Source: an uncultured Spartobacteria bacterium (lineage in GTDB: Bacteria > Verrucomicrobiota > Verrucomicrobiia > Chthoniobacterales > Chthoniobacteraceae). From it: a stretch of 64,000 bases of DNA. This document shows positions 54,109-63,938 of this stretch, piece by piece (positions within the stretch are counted from its first letter, which is position 1; every line of letters starts with the position of its first letter). Position numbers and translations under genes: made by a program. The notes beneath the pieces were generated by a model. That model saw nothing but the letters and a program-made list of their open reading frames with translations. It ran no database searches and had not been told where the DNA came from. The DNA lies in assembly GCA_903901425.1 (NCBI GenBank), contig CAIURC010000214.1, forward strand, positions 88,742-152,741. Direction: 5' to 3'.

Positions 54109-55716
54109 ATGCTCACCATTCGCGACCTGAAAAAATCCCACGGTGGAAATACGCTGTTTGAAAACGCCTGCCTCCAGGTCAACTACGGCGAACGCGTAGC
54201 CCTGGTCGGGCCGAATGGCGCCGGAAAAAGCACCATCTTTTCCCTCATCCTGGGCCGCGACAAACCTGACGCCGGCACCATCGAACGCGATGAATGGACC
54301 ATGGTCGGTTTCCTGCCTCAGGAAGCCGAGTCGGTCGGAGACGAGACGGTGCTCGACATTGCCACCGGCCGCGCCACCGAGGTTCCGGCCTTAGAAAAAC
54401 GCCTCCACGAACTGGAGGCTGCAGGCACCGTGGACGGTCCGGACTACCTCGAGGCCCACGCCAAACACGAAGCCCTGACCAATCCCAAGGTCGATGCCAA
54501 GGCCAAACGGATGCTGGCCGGACTCGGTTACCGCGAGTCGGATTTTGAACGGCCGGCCCGGGAACTGAGCGGCGGCTGGGTGATGCGCGCCCATCTGGCC
54601 CGGCTGCTGGTGATGGAACCCGACCTGCTCATGCTGGATGAACCCACCAACCATCTCGACTTGGTTTCCCTCCTCTGGCTTCAGAACTATCTCAAATCCT
54701 ATTCCGGCGCCGTGCTCCTCATCTCGCATGACCGCCAGTTCATGGACGAAATCATCGAGAACGTTTTCGAGATTTCCGAACGCAGGCTCCTGGAATGGAA
54801 AGGCAACTATTCCGCCTACCTCGAGCAACGCGAGGCGGCCTATGAACGCCAGTCGGCGGCCTACAAAAACCAGCAGAAAGAGATTGCCGCACTCCGCGAG
54901 TTTTATGACCGGTTCCGCCAGGTGGCTTCCAAGGCCTCCCAGGCCATGAGCAAGCTCAAGCAGATCGAACGGATGGAGCTCATCGAAAAGCCCGTGCCCC
55001 CCCGGAAACCGTTCCGGTTTATGATTCCGCAGCCGGTGCGGAGCGGAGCCAAGGTGGTGTCGCTCGAGTCCATCGACATGGCATACGGACAGCACACGGT
55101 CTACCGCGGCCTCTCGCTGGACGTCGAACGCCTTGAACGGACCGTTCTTGTCGGACCGAACGGCGCCGGCAAAAGTACGCTTCTCAAAATCCTGGCGGGC
55201 GTTCTCGAATTCCAGAAAGGCACCCGCAAACTCGGGCTCAACACGAAGATTGGCTACTTCAGCCAACACCGCGCGGCCACTCTGGATCCTGACAAAAGCG
55301 TGCTTCAGGAGGTGATGGACGCCGCACCCACGCTTCAGGAAAATGAGGCCCGCGGCATTCTCGGCAGCTTCCTCTTCCGCAAGGATGACATCCACAAAAA
55401 GACCGCCGTGCTCAGTGGCGGTGAAAAAACCCGGCTCAACCTCATCAAGTTCCTGGTGGACCCGCCCAACCTGCTGCTGATGGACGAACCCACAACCCAT
55501 CTCGACATCCACACCGTCGAATCGCTGATCTTGGCGCTGGAAGCCTACGAGGGCACCCTCGTGTTCATCTCCCACGACGTCCATTTCATCCGCAAACTCG
55601 CCACCAAAGTTCTCCACGTCAACAACGGCACCGTCACCTCCTATCCCGGCGGGTACGATTATTTCCTCGAAAAAACCGGCGGCTTCGAAAACGAACGCGC
55701 CGCGCTGACCGCGTAA
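54109..55716 (+). CDS. ABC-F family ATPase (ribosome-associated/translation factor type)
   Basis: 535 residues with two ABC cassettes and no membrane domain. The first has Walker A GPNGAGKST (about 37-45), LSGGWVMRAHLARLL and LMLDEPTNHLDL. The second has GPNGAGKSTLLKIL, LSGGEKTRLNLIKFL and LLMDEPTTHLDI. Between them is the ABC-F linker of about 80 residues with the helical Arg/Lys-rich pattern, ending in the PQPVRSGAKVV region. The Uup/EttA-like role in translation or ribosome rescue is likely but not assignable to one subtype. The ATG at 54109 is chosen; the upstream frame is non-conserved. Confidence 0.93.
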   Translation: MLTIRDLKKSHGGNTLFENACLQVNYGERVALVGPNGAGKSTIFSLILGRDKPDAGTIERDEWTMVGFLPQEAESVGDETVLDIATGRATEVPALEKRLHELEAAGTVDGPDYLEAHAKHEALTNPKVDAKAKRMLAGLGYRESDFERPARELSGGWVMRAHLARLLVMEPDLLMLDEPTNHLDLVSLLWLQNYLKSYSGAVLLISHDRQFMDEIIENVFEISERRLLEWKGNYSAYLEQREAAYERQSAAYKNQQKEIAALREFYDRFRQVASKASQAMSKLKQIERMELIEKPVPPRKPFRFMIPQPVRSGAKVVSLESIDMAYGQHTVYRGLSLDVERLERTVLVGPNGAGKSTLLKILAGVLEFQKGTRKLGLNTKIGYFSQHRAATLDPDKSVLQEVMDAAPTLQENEARGILGSFLFRKDDIHKKTAVLSGGEKTRLNLIKFLVDPPNLLLMDEPTTHLDIHTVESLILALEAYEGTLVFISHDVHFIRKLATKVLHVNNGTVTSYPGGYDYFLEKTGGFENERAALTA

Positions 55717-55718
55717 AC

Positions 55719-55735
55719 CCCGTTTCTTAAACGGG
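55719..55735 (+). terminator. hairpin after the ABC-F gene
   Basis: CCCGTTT (55719-55725), CTT loop and AAACGGG (55729-55735), three bases after the ABC-F stop. A compact stem without a T-run, plausible as a weak terminator for the convergent pair. Confidence 0.4.
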
Positions 55736-55804
55736 CATCGGACGCATCCCTCCCGGACGCGAATCCGTGGCCGTGGTCGCTCCGGAAAACGGGGGTGAAG
55801 CCAT

Positions 55805-55853
55805 GTTCCCGTTGGGAACAAAACCGGTGGTGGCGCTTCCGCACCACCACCGG
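55805..55853 (+). repeat. intergenic palindromic repeat, copy C
   Basis: Two hairpins: GTTCCC (55805-55810) with GGGAAC (55814-55819), and CCGGTGGTG (55824-55832) with CACCACCGG (55845-55853), separated by AAAA. It matches copy D in the first arm and in the GGTGG/CCACC second arm. Confidence 0.75.
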
Positions 55854-55903
55854 CAACCCTCTTGCGTTCCGTTCAGGAACCCATCACTCGAGACGCCGCC
55901 TGA

Positions 55904-58900
55904 TTACTGAGCCGGAACCAGCACAACCTCCGCAGCATCCAGGAACAGGGTGTCCGAGCCCTGCAGGTTTTTGGTGCGCAGCTCCAAAACCTGTTTGGAT
56001 GCCGCGGCCTTGAAAACCGGCACCAGAAAGGTGTCCACCACACTGCTCGGCAGAATGCTTCCGATCAGTTGTCCCCCCACGCGAACCTCGATCTCCGGGC
56101 GCGTTCCCGCAGGCAAACGGCTCAGGAATGCGTCCACCACAATCTGGTAGGACTGCCCTACCCCCAGTCCAGTCAACTCCTGCAGCAGGGCGCCGGTCCC
56201 ACGCACAAAGGCCATCTGCGACCCGTTGCCGGCCACCGGCGGCGCGCAAACTCCAGCCTCGCCTTGAAAGGTCCACCCCGCGTTTGCAGGCCTGACTGAA
56301 GAACCGGCACCCACACGGGGGACCTCAAATCCGGCATTGGTCAAAGCCGGCACCGAAACCAAGGAAAGGTCGTAGACACTGAAATCGTCCGCGACGAAGG
56401 AAGCTCTGCTTCCAGGGGTCACGATGGAGATCTGGGCCAGGCTCACCGGCAGCGTGTCGGGAATCGACAGTACTTCCTCCAACTTCTGCCACTGGTTGGG
56501 CTGCAACAGGGACGGCGCTACTTGCATGTAGGCTGCCACCTTCCAGTCCGGGAAATAGAGCGTCATGAAGATATGGGCCTGAACAGCCTTGGATCCTGTC
56601 ATCTTCACCCACGCACGGACTCGGTAATCGCGGCCGGCCTGAACGCTGAACTGCTGTCCACAGCTTCCCCAGTCCATGGAGCGCTGGGTTACCTCCAGCG
56701 CGTTTGTTCCGGAACGCCCACTTTTGACCACCGCCGCCTTGCTGGCAAAGGCGTACCACGGCTCGACACCGCCCTCGAATCCCCCGTTGATGACCCGCTC
56801 AGGCAAGGGCACAACCGACAGCATCTGGCTGGCAGTCACCCCGGCATACACAGGATTTCCAGCCTGCTCAGCCGTGATCTCAGCAGATCCAGGGCCCACC
56901 ACGGTCAGCACCGCGTCCTTCACGGTCGCGACCTGCGGATTGGAGGACTTGAAAGTCACCGGGAGGCCGCTGGAGGCCTGTGCCGAGAGTGTCAACGGCA
57001 CCGCACCTTGCAGCAGGATGGGAAGCGGTGCGAACGTGAGAGTTTGCTCGAGTTTTCTGCCGGCCAGAACCTGCAGATCCCGGAACACCGAGACCGCAAG
57101 ATGGTTGGTGTCCCCGGCCTGTTCCGCCGTGATCCGGACAGTCCCGGGAGCCACGGGAACCAATCGGTCTCCATTCACCCGGGCAATTGCCGGATTCGAA
57201 CTCAAGTACCGGACCAACAACCCGCTGGAAACCGTTGCCTTGAGCTGGAGCTCGCCCTCGGGAATGGTGCGTGTTGCCGGCAGAGAAAACGCCATTGTCT
57301 GGCTGACTTTACTCACCGTCAGTGTGCCTGGCTGGAAGGTGATCGCGTAGTTGGAGGAACTGAGACCCGAGGGCGTGATGGCATAAGTGCCAGGGGCGCT
57401 GGTCTTTCCGGCGCTGCAATCCAGGCGGAGAGTTCCGGGAAGCGCGCCCTGGGATTCACCGGCGGAAAACCCCTCAAATACCGGCACAAACACTGGATTC
57501 TCCACACCGTAAACCCGGCTGGAGTTCCGGACCCCCACAGTCAGCGGCCGTTTGGACACCTCCAAGGTGGTGTTGGCTGAAACGGACTTGTAGCGGGTGG
57601 TGTCGGCCGGTGTGAATGTGGCTCGCAGCGTATGGGTTCCGGCTGCAAGCACGGTCCCGACCGGCGGCTGGTAGGACCATGTCCCTTCCACAGCGGTGGA
57701 CGCGTTGCACTGACCCGCCCCCAGCGCGGTGCCATACACCACGGGTGCCGGCCGGTTCCATGTGAATGCCGGCTCCTGCGGCTGCCCCGCTTGGTTCAAG
57801 GGCACCATGGAGACTTGGTCCAACAGAAAGTCCGTCATGGAGTTGGACGTAAAAAACAGGTGCGAATCGCGGATCGGTGAAGCCTCGGAAAAGACAAACT
57901 CACCCCGGAGTTCTGTCCACGCTGTATTTGAGACAACCGCCGAAGCCACAACAGGCTGCCGCAGCGCCCCGTTTTGGAGATTGATGTTGAGCCCCAGATT
58001 GAAAGTGGCTGGAGCGCTTCCCGGCGGGAGCTTGAGCCATGCGGAAAAACCGTACCGCTGGTTTCGGACCAGAGGCACTCCCACCCACGGCCCATGCCAC
58101 GTTTGGCTGCGGCCGGTCACCAATAACGACGAGGCGCCTTCCTTCCTGTCCAACTGCGTCTGGGATATCGCACCGCCGATTGCCTGCCAGTTGTACGTCC
58201 CGTACTCGAACCCACGGTTCCGCACCAGATTCTGGCTGTTCTCGGGCGGACATGCCGCCGCCTCACTACTCAAATCCCAATGCACCCCGGCGTGGTCCCA
58301 GTACACCACCGTGTTGCCCGGGTTCCGGAGACTGACGGTGGCCGTGGTGGAATTTGCACCGGTCTGGAACGGCAACTCGTTCAGGAACCATGTGGCGGAA
58401 TTGTTTCCCGTCCGGCTCAGCGTCTTCTCCGGAAAACCACCCGCCACAACAGACAGCCGTGCGGTGCCCGTTCCATTGATCCGGGTCCACACACTGAGCA
58501 CATAGGACGTATTGGGCCGAAGATTGGTCAAGGTCTGGGTCAAACCCGCGCCTGGCTGTGCTTCTGCCGAAAAATACCCTCCGGTGCGGAACCGCGGGTC
58601 GTTCCAGAACCAGCTTGAAGGCCGGACCGTGCCATTCAATGTCCAACCCGCCGTGAGTTCCTCCTCAAAACCGCCGTTGGTGAGCCGATTGGTCAGAGGG
58701 ATTTTGGATTCCTCAAAAACCCGGACCCGGTTGGCACTCAAGTCCTGTCCATATGCCCAGGGGGGGGTCCCCAGCTCATAAGCACCGAGGTCGGGCCGGT
58801 TGTCGGTCACATTGTCGTGCAAGCCCTCCAGCTTCAACCTCCCGACATTGATGGCCGGCGAATTGCTCTGCAGCATTCCGTACCGGACACCGGATACCGG

Positions 58901-60838
58901 ATCCTCTTTCTGATGGTACAGAGGATCCCCGTGCAGGTTGGCCTGGTGGTTGTAAACCTCGTACGCAGGCTGGAGGACTGGCTGGGTGATGCCAACATAG
59001 TTGATGCCGGGCACACAAATATTCTGAAACAGGACCGTGCCAATCCATCCGTACCTGACTGTGTTGCCGATCCCGACCCGCTGGATCCCGCGCCCAAAGA
59101 TGGTGTTCTGGGCCACCACATTGTGGGATCCATCCGAACCAAGGTGCACGCCCTCCGTCAGGTTGTGATGAAACAGGAAGTTGTAACTGTTTGAGTCCAG
59201 ATAAAACCCGGTTCCGTTCCGGGTCTCGCCGCCGTTGTCATGCAGATAGTTGTAGGCGACCTCGGAGTTGCCACCATCGGTCCAGCCCAGATAAATGCAC
59301 GCGCCATCCGCAGACACCATATTGGCGTGGGCCATCTCATTGTGCATGACCTTCACACTCTGGAACTTCCCTCCGAGCAGGGTCCGGCCAGACCTCAGAA
59401 CCGTATTGTAACTGATCACATGGCGGGTGCCGGAAACCGCCACCGAGGTGTAGTAGAGCCCCAGGTAATTGCAGTCGACGATCCGGTTGTTGATGACGGT
59501 GTTCCCGCGGCCCTGAACGTCCACCCCATTTCCAAAACTCGCTTCCACCAGACTGTTGCGCAGCTCCATGTCCGTTCCCAGCAACTGGATTCCCGTGGGC
59601 GGAACCTCAGCGGGCTGGCCGCCATTACATACCGCACTTGCCCAGTGCGACACATACCGCGCCGAAAGCCTGTCCATCACAATTTGGCTGCTGGCCGCAT
59701 CGCTGAGCACGCCGCATCCGAACAGGTTCAGGCCCTCCAGACGGATATGACTGCGCCCCCGCAAATCGATCCCGACCGGGCGCACCTTGTACTGCAGGCT
59801 GCCTGAAGACGGCGCCGTCTCGCTGGCCCGGTACACGTACAGCTTCCGGGCTGTGCGGTCGTAAAAATACTCCTTCTGTGAATCCAAAAACCCAAGGAGA
59901 CCCGACAGGTAGTAACGGTTGTCCCCCCCACTCGCCTTGCATTTCTCCCATGCCGCCGGGATGGCTTGCGAAAGGTCGCAGGTCACAACTTTTGCCCCTT
60001 CGTTGTAGCCCGCCACTTTCGCCGTGTAGTTGCACCATCCTTGGTGCGGATAGGGAGTCACCCAGATCCGTGCTCCGGTGGGGTTCATGATCTGCGCCCC
60101 ACCAGAGGCCAGCTTCTGGTCGTAACCGGGAACAGGCAGGGTAAACCGCGTGGGGCTCACATCCGCGCCCTTAGGCGCATCGGCCAAATCCGCTTCTAGA
60201 AGCCAACGGTCCGTACTCAGCGTCCCCCCCACATTCGGCCACCGCGCCTCAATCAACATGCTCTGCCCCTCAAACACCTGATCTCCGTCCAAAAGGGGGA
60301 GTGTCAGAGATGTCGCCCAGATCTTGGAGTTTTTGGGATCTTTGTCCCACTTCTGATTCTCTGGAACCACCTCGCATCCATTGATGCGGACCGTCGCCCC
60401 AGAAGCCGCTTTATACACAATTGGCAGCGCCGCGGTCCCCGATCTGGCAGGCGTCAATGTCTCCCGGTAATCCCCAGAGCGAATCACACACACATCGCCC
60501 GGCTCCAGACTGGCCGCCGCTTTGGACAGCGTCTTCCACGGCTTGTCCGCAGCTCCAGTCTCCACGTAATTGTCAACAGGTCGGCTCGTGTTCCTGCTGG
60601 CATCCACGTAATGCTCCTTGGCCGGCAGATCCATGGGTGAAAATGCAGCTACGGTTGCTGCAACAACAAATCCCCAGGAACAGAGCCGAGTCCACCCGTG
60701 CGCAAACGGAGGAAAATGCTTTTTTTCCGGGACCGCTCCGGCGGCGGCAAAAACCGCGGGTATACCGGTATCTCGCGAGTGGGCGCCGTCACGTGGACAC
60801 GTCAGGGCAGGATGCGTTCGATCGGGAACGTGGTGCAT
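55904..60838 (-). CDS. large secreted beta-helix, carbohydrate-binding and Ig-like repeat protein
   Basis: 1644 residues. A long N-region precedes a signal-like segment (about 50-73, WGFVVAATVAAFSPMDLPA). Residues about 78-690 form a right-handed parallel beta-helix of the pectate-lyase/DUF1565 style, with repeats such as MELRNSLVEASFGNGVDV and LLGGKFQSVKVMHNEMAHANMV. CBM-like jelly-roll modules follow (about 700-860 and 880-1030; LTNGGFEEELTAGWTLNG), then an MBG-type module (about 1035-1205; RVYGVENPVFVPVFEGFSAGE), bacterial Ig-like domains (about 1210-1380; SSNPAIARVNGDRLVPVAPG) and two further NGGFE-type modules. It could be a polysaccharide lyase or adhesin; no catalytic triad can be read. 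It converges with the ABC-F gene. Confidence 0.85.
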   Translation of the reverse strand: MHHVPDRTHPALTCPRDGAHSRDTGIPAVFAAAGAVPEKKHFPPFAHGWTRLCSWGFVVAATVAAFSPMDLPAKEHYVDASRNTSRPVDNYVETGAADKPWKTLSKAAASLEPGDVCVIRSGDYRETLTPARSGTAALPIVYKAASGATVRINGCEVVPENQKWDKDPKNSKIWATSLTLPLLDGDQVFEGQSMLIEARWPNVGGTLSTDRWLLEADLADAPKGADVSPTRFTLPVPGYDQKLASGGAQIMNPTGARIWVTPYPHQGWCNYTAKVAGYNEGAKVVTCDLSQAIPAAWEKCKASGGDNRYYLSGLLGFLDSQKEYFYDRTARKLYVYRASETAPSSGSLQYKVRPVGIDLRGRSHIRLEGLNLFGCGVLSDAASSQIVMDRLSARYVSHWASAVCNGGQPAEVPPTGIQLLGTDMELRNSLVEASFGNGVDVQGRGNTVINNRIVDCNYLGLYYTSVAVSGTRHVISYNTVLRSGRTLLGGKFQSVKVMHNEMAHANMVSADGACIYLGWTDGGNSEVAYNYLHDNGGETRNGTGFYLDSNSYNFLFHHNLTEGVHLGSDGSHNVVAQNTIFGRGIQRVGIGNTVRYGWIGTVLFQNICVPGINYVGITQPVLQPAYEVYNHQANLHGDPLYHQKEDPVSGVRYGMLQSNSPAINVGRLKLEGLHDNVTDNRPDLGAYELGTPPWAYGQDLSANRVRVFEESKIPLTNRLTNGGFEEELTAGWTLNGTVRPSSWFWNDPRFRTGGYFSAEAQPGAGLTQTLTNLRPNTSYVLSVWTRINGTGTARLSVVAGGFPEKTLSRTGNNSATWFLNELPFQTGANSTTATVSLRNPGNTVVYWDHAGVHWDLSSEAAACPPENSQNLVRNRGFEYGTYNWQAIGGAISQTQLDRKEGASSLLVTGRSQTWHGPWVGVPLVRNQRYGFSAWLKLPPGSAPATFNLGLNINLQNGALRQPVVASAVVSNTAWTELRGEFVFSEASPIRDSHLFFTSNSMTDFLLDQVSMVPLNQAGQPQEPAFTWNRPAPVVYGTALGAGQCNASTAVEGTWSYQPPVGTVLAAGTHTLRATFTPADTTRYKSVSANTTLEVSKRPLTVGVRNSSRVYGVENPVFVPVFEGFSAGESQGALPGTLRLDCSAGKTSAPGTYAITPSGLSSSNYAITFQPGTLTVSKVSQTMAFSLPATRTIPEGELQLKATVSSGLLVRYLSSNPAIARVNGDRLVPVAPGTVRITAEQAGDTNHLAVSVFRDLQVLAGRKLEQTLTFAPLPILLQGAVPLTLSAQASSGLPVTFKSSNPQVATVKDAVLTVVGPGSAEITAEQAGNPVYAGVTASQMLSVVPLPERVINGGFEGGVEPWYAFASKAAVVKSGRSGTNALEVTQRSMDWGSCGQQFSVQAGRDYRVRAWVKMTGSKAVQAHIFMTLYFPDWKVAAYMQVAPSLLQPNQWQKLEEVLSIPDTLPVSLAQISIVTPGSRASFVADDFSVYDLSLVSVPALTNAGFEVPRVGAGSSVRPANAGWTFQGEAGVCAPPVAGNGSQMAFVRGTGALLQELTGLGVGQSYQIVVDAFLSRLPAGTRPEIEVRVGGQLIGSILPSSVVDTFLVPVFKAAASKQVLELRTKNLQGSDTLFLDAAEVVLVPAQ

Positions 60839-60989
60839 GAGTTCTGGGATTGGGGGGGTTGGGGGTTCAGCGGAGAAAGGAGTGCTTTCGATCCCGCAGG
60901 CCCGGTGCGAGGCGGTGAAGACTCAGGCAGTCTCCACACGGTCGATCCGAACAGTGCAGACGATAAAAACCCGGACCCCGGATTCCTAT

Positions 60990-61003
60990 TAGCCGATCGG
61001 CTA
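60990..61003. promoter_or_regulatory. 14-bp perfect palindrome, candidate operator
   Basis: TAGCCGATCGGCTA, perfectly self-complementary, about 150 bases from the beta-helix gene start and 230 from glpX. It has the size of a dimeric repressor site. Confidence 0.4.
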
Positions 61004-61072
61004 TTTCAAACTAACCTCTCCAATTCCCAAATACCTCACCCAGACTGGCATCCGCGCAATCTGGAAACTCTT

Positions 61073-61085
61073 TTGATTGAATCAA
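61073..61085. promoter_or_regulatory. 13-bp palindrome, candidate operator
   Basis: TTGATTGAATCAA, an odd-centred palindrome about 150 bases before the glpX ATG. AT-rich against a GC-rich background, so it is unlikely to be random compositional noise alone. Confidence 0.3.
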
Positions 61086-61232
61086 GGGATTCGCGTAGCC
61101 GCCTCTCGCCCGAGCGCCCGGGGCATTTTGCATCCCGCCCCGAACTCTGAGCAGATTTTGCCTGATCTTTGCGCTAGTGTTGAAAAATGCTCGTTCGGCT
61201 GCTGCCGATTCCCTCACACTGCACTGCTCCTT

Positions 61233-62315
61233 ATGCACGACACGCCCCAATCCATCGCCTCCCTGACCTCCTCGGATCCCGAACGCACCATCGAATTCGA
61301 GTTCGTGCGGGCCACAGAAAATGCGGCGCTCAACTCCCTGAGCTGGTTCGGAAGGGGCGAAAAAGAAAAGGCGGATGCGGCTGCGTGTGACGCAATCTAT
61401 GGTGTGTTTGACCTGGTCGACATTGCCGGTGAAGTGGTGATTGGCGAGGGCATCAAAGACAACGCACCCGGCATTTTTCTGGGCGAACAGCTGGGCACCT
61501 GGCGCCATGGATCGGCCCGGTTCGACATCGCTCTGGATCCCATCGACGGCACCAGCAACATCGCCCGGGGGATGCCCAATTCCATTTCTGTCATGGCCGC
61601 CAGCGAACGGCTCCCGCACCAGGAGCATGCCATGAAAAACATCCCCGCCTTTTACTCCACCAAACTCGCCTACGGCCCCGAAGTGGTCCGGGCGGTGGAA
61701 GGCGGCATGGATCCTATCTCGCTGGACGACCCCATCGAAAGCACGCTCTCCAAGGTCGCCAAAGCACAGGGCAAACGCATCAATGAACTGGTGGTCATGA
61801 CCATGGACCGACCACGCCATGCCGAACTCATCCAACGGATCCGCGCCGCTGGCGCATCGCTCCGCCTCATCACCGATGGCGACATCACGGCAGCCGTCTC
61901 GCCGTCCCTGCCCGACAGCGGCGTCGACCTCTACTACGGGATCGGCGGATCTCCAGAAGGCATCCTCACCGCGGCTGCCATGAAAGCCCTGGGCGGCGCC
62001 ATGCTGCTCCGGATGTGGCCCAGGGACGATGCCGAACGCGCCGCACTCCTCGAACAGGTCGGCGAGGAGGAACTCAACCGCGTGTTCCGCTGCGAGGATT
62101 TGGTGTGCGGAAACAGCGCGCTCTTCTGTGCCACAGGCATCAGCGACAGCCCGCTGCTCCCGGGCGTCCAGCTCTTTGGCGGCAAGGCCGTCACCCACTC
62201 CGTGCTGATGCGCGAACGCAGCCGCACCGTGCGCTACATCCGCGCAGTTCATGATCTGCGCCACAAGAGCATCCATCTCCGGAGCAAACGCGCCGAGAGC
62301 AAGCTGGTGCCCTGA
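61233..62315 (+). CDS. glpX: class II fructose-1,6-bisphosphatase (GlpX type)
   Basis: Dephosphorylates fructose-1,6-bisphosphate in gluconeogenesis, in the cytoplasm. 360 residues. Metal and phosphate-site stretches FDIALDPIDGTSNIARGM, DIAGEVVIGEGIKDNAPG, IGGSPEGILTAAAMKALGG and MTMDRPRHAELIQRIR are present. An in-frame start at 61077 would add 52 residues without similarity, so the ATG at 61233 was chosen. Rhamnulokinase follows 17 bases after the stop. Gluconeogenesis next to a deoxy-sugar kinase fits a cell that builds hexose from triose phosphate released by rhamnose breakdown. Confidence 0.95.
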   Translation: MHDTPQSIASLTSSDPERTIEFEFVRATENAALNSLSWFGRGEKEKADAAACDAIYGVFDLVDIAGEVVIGEGIKDNAPGIFLGEQLGTWRHGSARFDIALDPIDGTSNIARGMPNSISVMAASERLPHQEHAMKNIPAFYSTKLAYGPEVVRAVEGGMDPISLDDPIESTLSKVAKAQGKRINELVVMTMDRPRHAELIQRIRAAGASLRLITDGDITAAVSPSLPDSGVDLYYGIGGSPEGILTAAAMKALGGAMLLRMWPRDDAERAALLEQVGEEELNRVFRCEDLVCGNSALFCATGISDSPLLPGVQLFGGKAVTHSVLMRERSRTVRYIRAVHDLRHKSIHLRSKRAESKLVP

Positions 62316-62332
62316 ACCCGCCTCCCCGCCGC

Positions 62333-63823
62333 ATGCGCCCCTCCCTAGCCCTCGATTTCGGAGCTGAAAGCGGCCGGCTCATCGCTGGACTCTGGGACGG
62401 AACACGCTTTCAACTCGAAGAACTCCACAGGTTTCCTACTGGCGGCACACCCGTCGGCGACTCCCTGCGCTGGGATGTCGCCAAGTTCTGGCGAGAAATC
62501 CAGACCGGGCTTTTGATCGCCGGAACACGGTTCGGACACGAAGCCGTCTCCATTGGCGCAGACACTTGGGGCTTGGACTACGTGCTGCTCGATGGGCAGG
62601 GACAACTCCTTGAACAGCCCTGGCATTACCGGGACCGGAGAAACCGGGGAGTTCTGGAGTCGGTCACCGAGCAGGTCTCCCGGGAGGAGATCTTTGCGGC
62701 GAGCGGCGTGCAGTTCATGGAGATCAACACGCTCTATCAACTGCTGGCCTCGGAAGCCCGGCACCCCGGTCTGCTCGCCCGGGCAGATCGTTTGCTGATG
62801 ATTCCCGACTACCTGCACTTCCTCCTCTCAGGCAGCCGCGACTCGGAGTTTACCAACGCCACCACCACCCAGTTCTTTCATCCCACCCGGAAGACGTGGG
62901 CCACGGAGCTTCTCGCAAAACTTGGCCTGCCTACCACGCTCCTGCCAAACGTGGTCCAGCCCGGTTCGCCCTTGGGGATGCTGCTCCCCGAGGTCGCTGC
63001 GCACTCCGGACTCAGCTCCCGGCTCCAAGTGATTGCGCCCGCCACGCACGACACCGGGTCCGCCGTTGCCGGGTTGCCCCAGATTGATGTTCCGGCCGGG
63101 GCGCACGTCGCGTTTCTAAGTTCCGGCACTTGGTCCCTGCTGGGTGTCGAACTCCCAGCTCCCAACCTGTCTGAAGCCGCTCTGGCAGGCAACTTCACCA
63201 ATGAAGGTGGGCTCGACGGTTCCTATCGGTTTCTCAAAAACGTGATGGGCCTCTGGATTGTCCAAGAGTGCCGGCGCGCGTTTGGACTCGATTCCTCCGC
63301 CTACGCAGACTTGGTCGAAGCGGCGCGGCTCGCAACGCCGTTCCGATCCTTGATCGACCCGGATCATCCCTCCTTCCTCAACCCGGAAAACATGCCGAAG
63401 GCCATCGCCGCATTCTGCTCCACCACGGCACAGCCGATTCCGGATTCACACGCCGAATTCATCCGGTGTGCACTGGAGAGCTTGGCTCTCAAATACGCAC
63501 GGGTCTTGGATTCGCTCCGGAACATCACCGGACTCCCAATCGCTGCCGTGAACATCGTGGGCGGCGGTTCCAGAAACCGGCTTCTGAACCAGTTCACGGC
63601 CGATGCCTGCCAGCTTCCCGTGGTGGCGGGGCCCGCGGAAGCCACCGCCCTCGGCAACCTGCTTTGCCAAGCCCGCGGCCGGAATGAGATCCGCTCCGCG
63701 GCTGAAATGAAGGCCATCGCAAGGGCCTCGTCTTCGCTGGAAACCCACCTCCCCGGCAATGCAGGAGCGTGGCAGGATGCCGCAGCGCGTTTCGCACGGC
63801 TGTGTGCGCATCCCAGAAATTAG
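62333..63823 (+). CDS. rhaB: rhamnulokinase
   Basis: FGGY-family kinase that phosphorylates L-rhamnulose to rhamnulose-1-phosphate. The 496-residue protein starts SLALDFGAESGRL (ATP phosphate loop) and has SIGADTWGLDYVLL, PWHYRDRRN, EFTNATTTQFF, VIAPATHDTGSAVAGLPQ, SSGTWSLLGVE and IVGGGSRNRLLNQFTADA, all typical of RhaB. Fuculokinase is a less likely alternative. rhaA and rhaD are not in the window. It is the partner of the rhamnose-type importer at 14788, 43 kb away. Confidence 0.94.
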   Translation: MRPSLALDFGAESGRLIAGLWDGTRFQLEELHRFPTGGTPVGDSLRWDVAKFWREIQTGLLIAGTRFGHEAVSIGADTWGLDYVLLDGQGQLLEQPWHYRDRRNRGVLESVTEQVSREEIFAASGVQFMEINTLYQLLASEARHPGLLARADRLLMIPDYLHFLLSGSRDSEFTNATTTQFFHPTRKTWATELLAKLGLPTTLLPNVVQPGSPLGMLLPEVAAHSGLSSRLQVIAPATHDTGSAVAGLPQIDVPAGAHVAFLSSGTWSLLGVELPAPNLSEAALAGNFTNEGGLDGSYRFLKNVMGLWIVQECRRAFGLDSSAYADLVEAARLATPFRSLIDPDHPSFLNPENMPKAIAAFCSTTAQPIPDSHAEFIRCALESLALKYARVLDSLRNITGLPIAAVNIVGGGSRNRLLNQFTADACQLPVVAGPAEATALGNLLCQARGRNEIRSAAEMKAIARASSSLETHLPGNAGAWQDAAARFARLCAHPRN

Positions 63824-63842
63824 TCCGCCCGCCTCACTCTCG

Positions 63843-63884
63843 GATTCCGATCTGTTTCCGGAGGAAAATTGGCGAATCGGAATC
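63843..63884. terminator. inverted repeat downstream of rhaB
   Basis: GATTCCGAT (63843-63851) and ATCGGAATC (63876-63884) are a perfect 9-bp inverted repeat, with a smaller TTTCC/GGAAA stem (63855-63867) nested inside. It lies 19 bases after the rhaB stop and may end the glpX-rhaB transcript, though no T-run follows. Confidence 0.5.
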
Positions 63885-63938
63885 GCACCCCACCGTTGAT
63901 CTCTCGCCGCTCCCTTCGGAGAACCGCGGGCCACCCAT

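Larger units (their letters stand above)
60839..61232. other. divergent intergenic region, beta-helix gene and glpX
   Basis: 394 bases with no supported gene. It holds a 14-bp perfect palindrome (60990-61003) and a 13-bp palindrome (61073-61085), and is purine-rich next to the minus-strand start. It probably contains promoters in both directions; none is firmly located. Confidence 0.55.
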
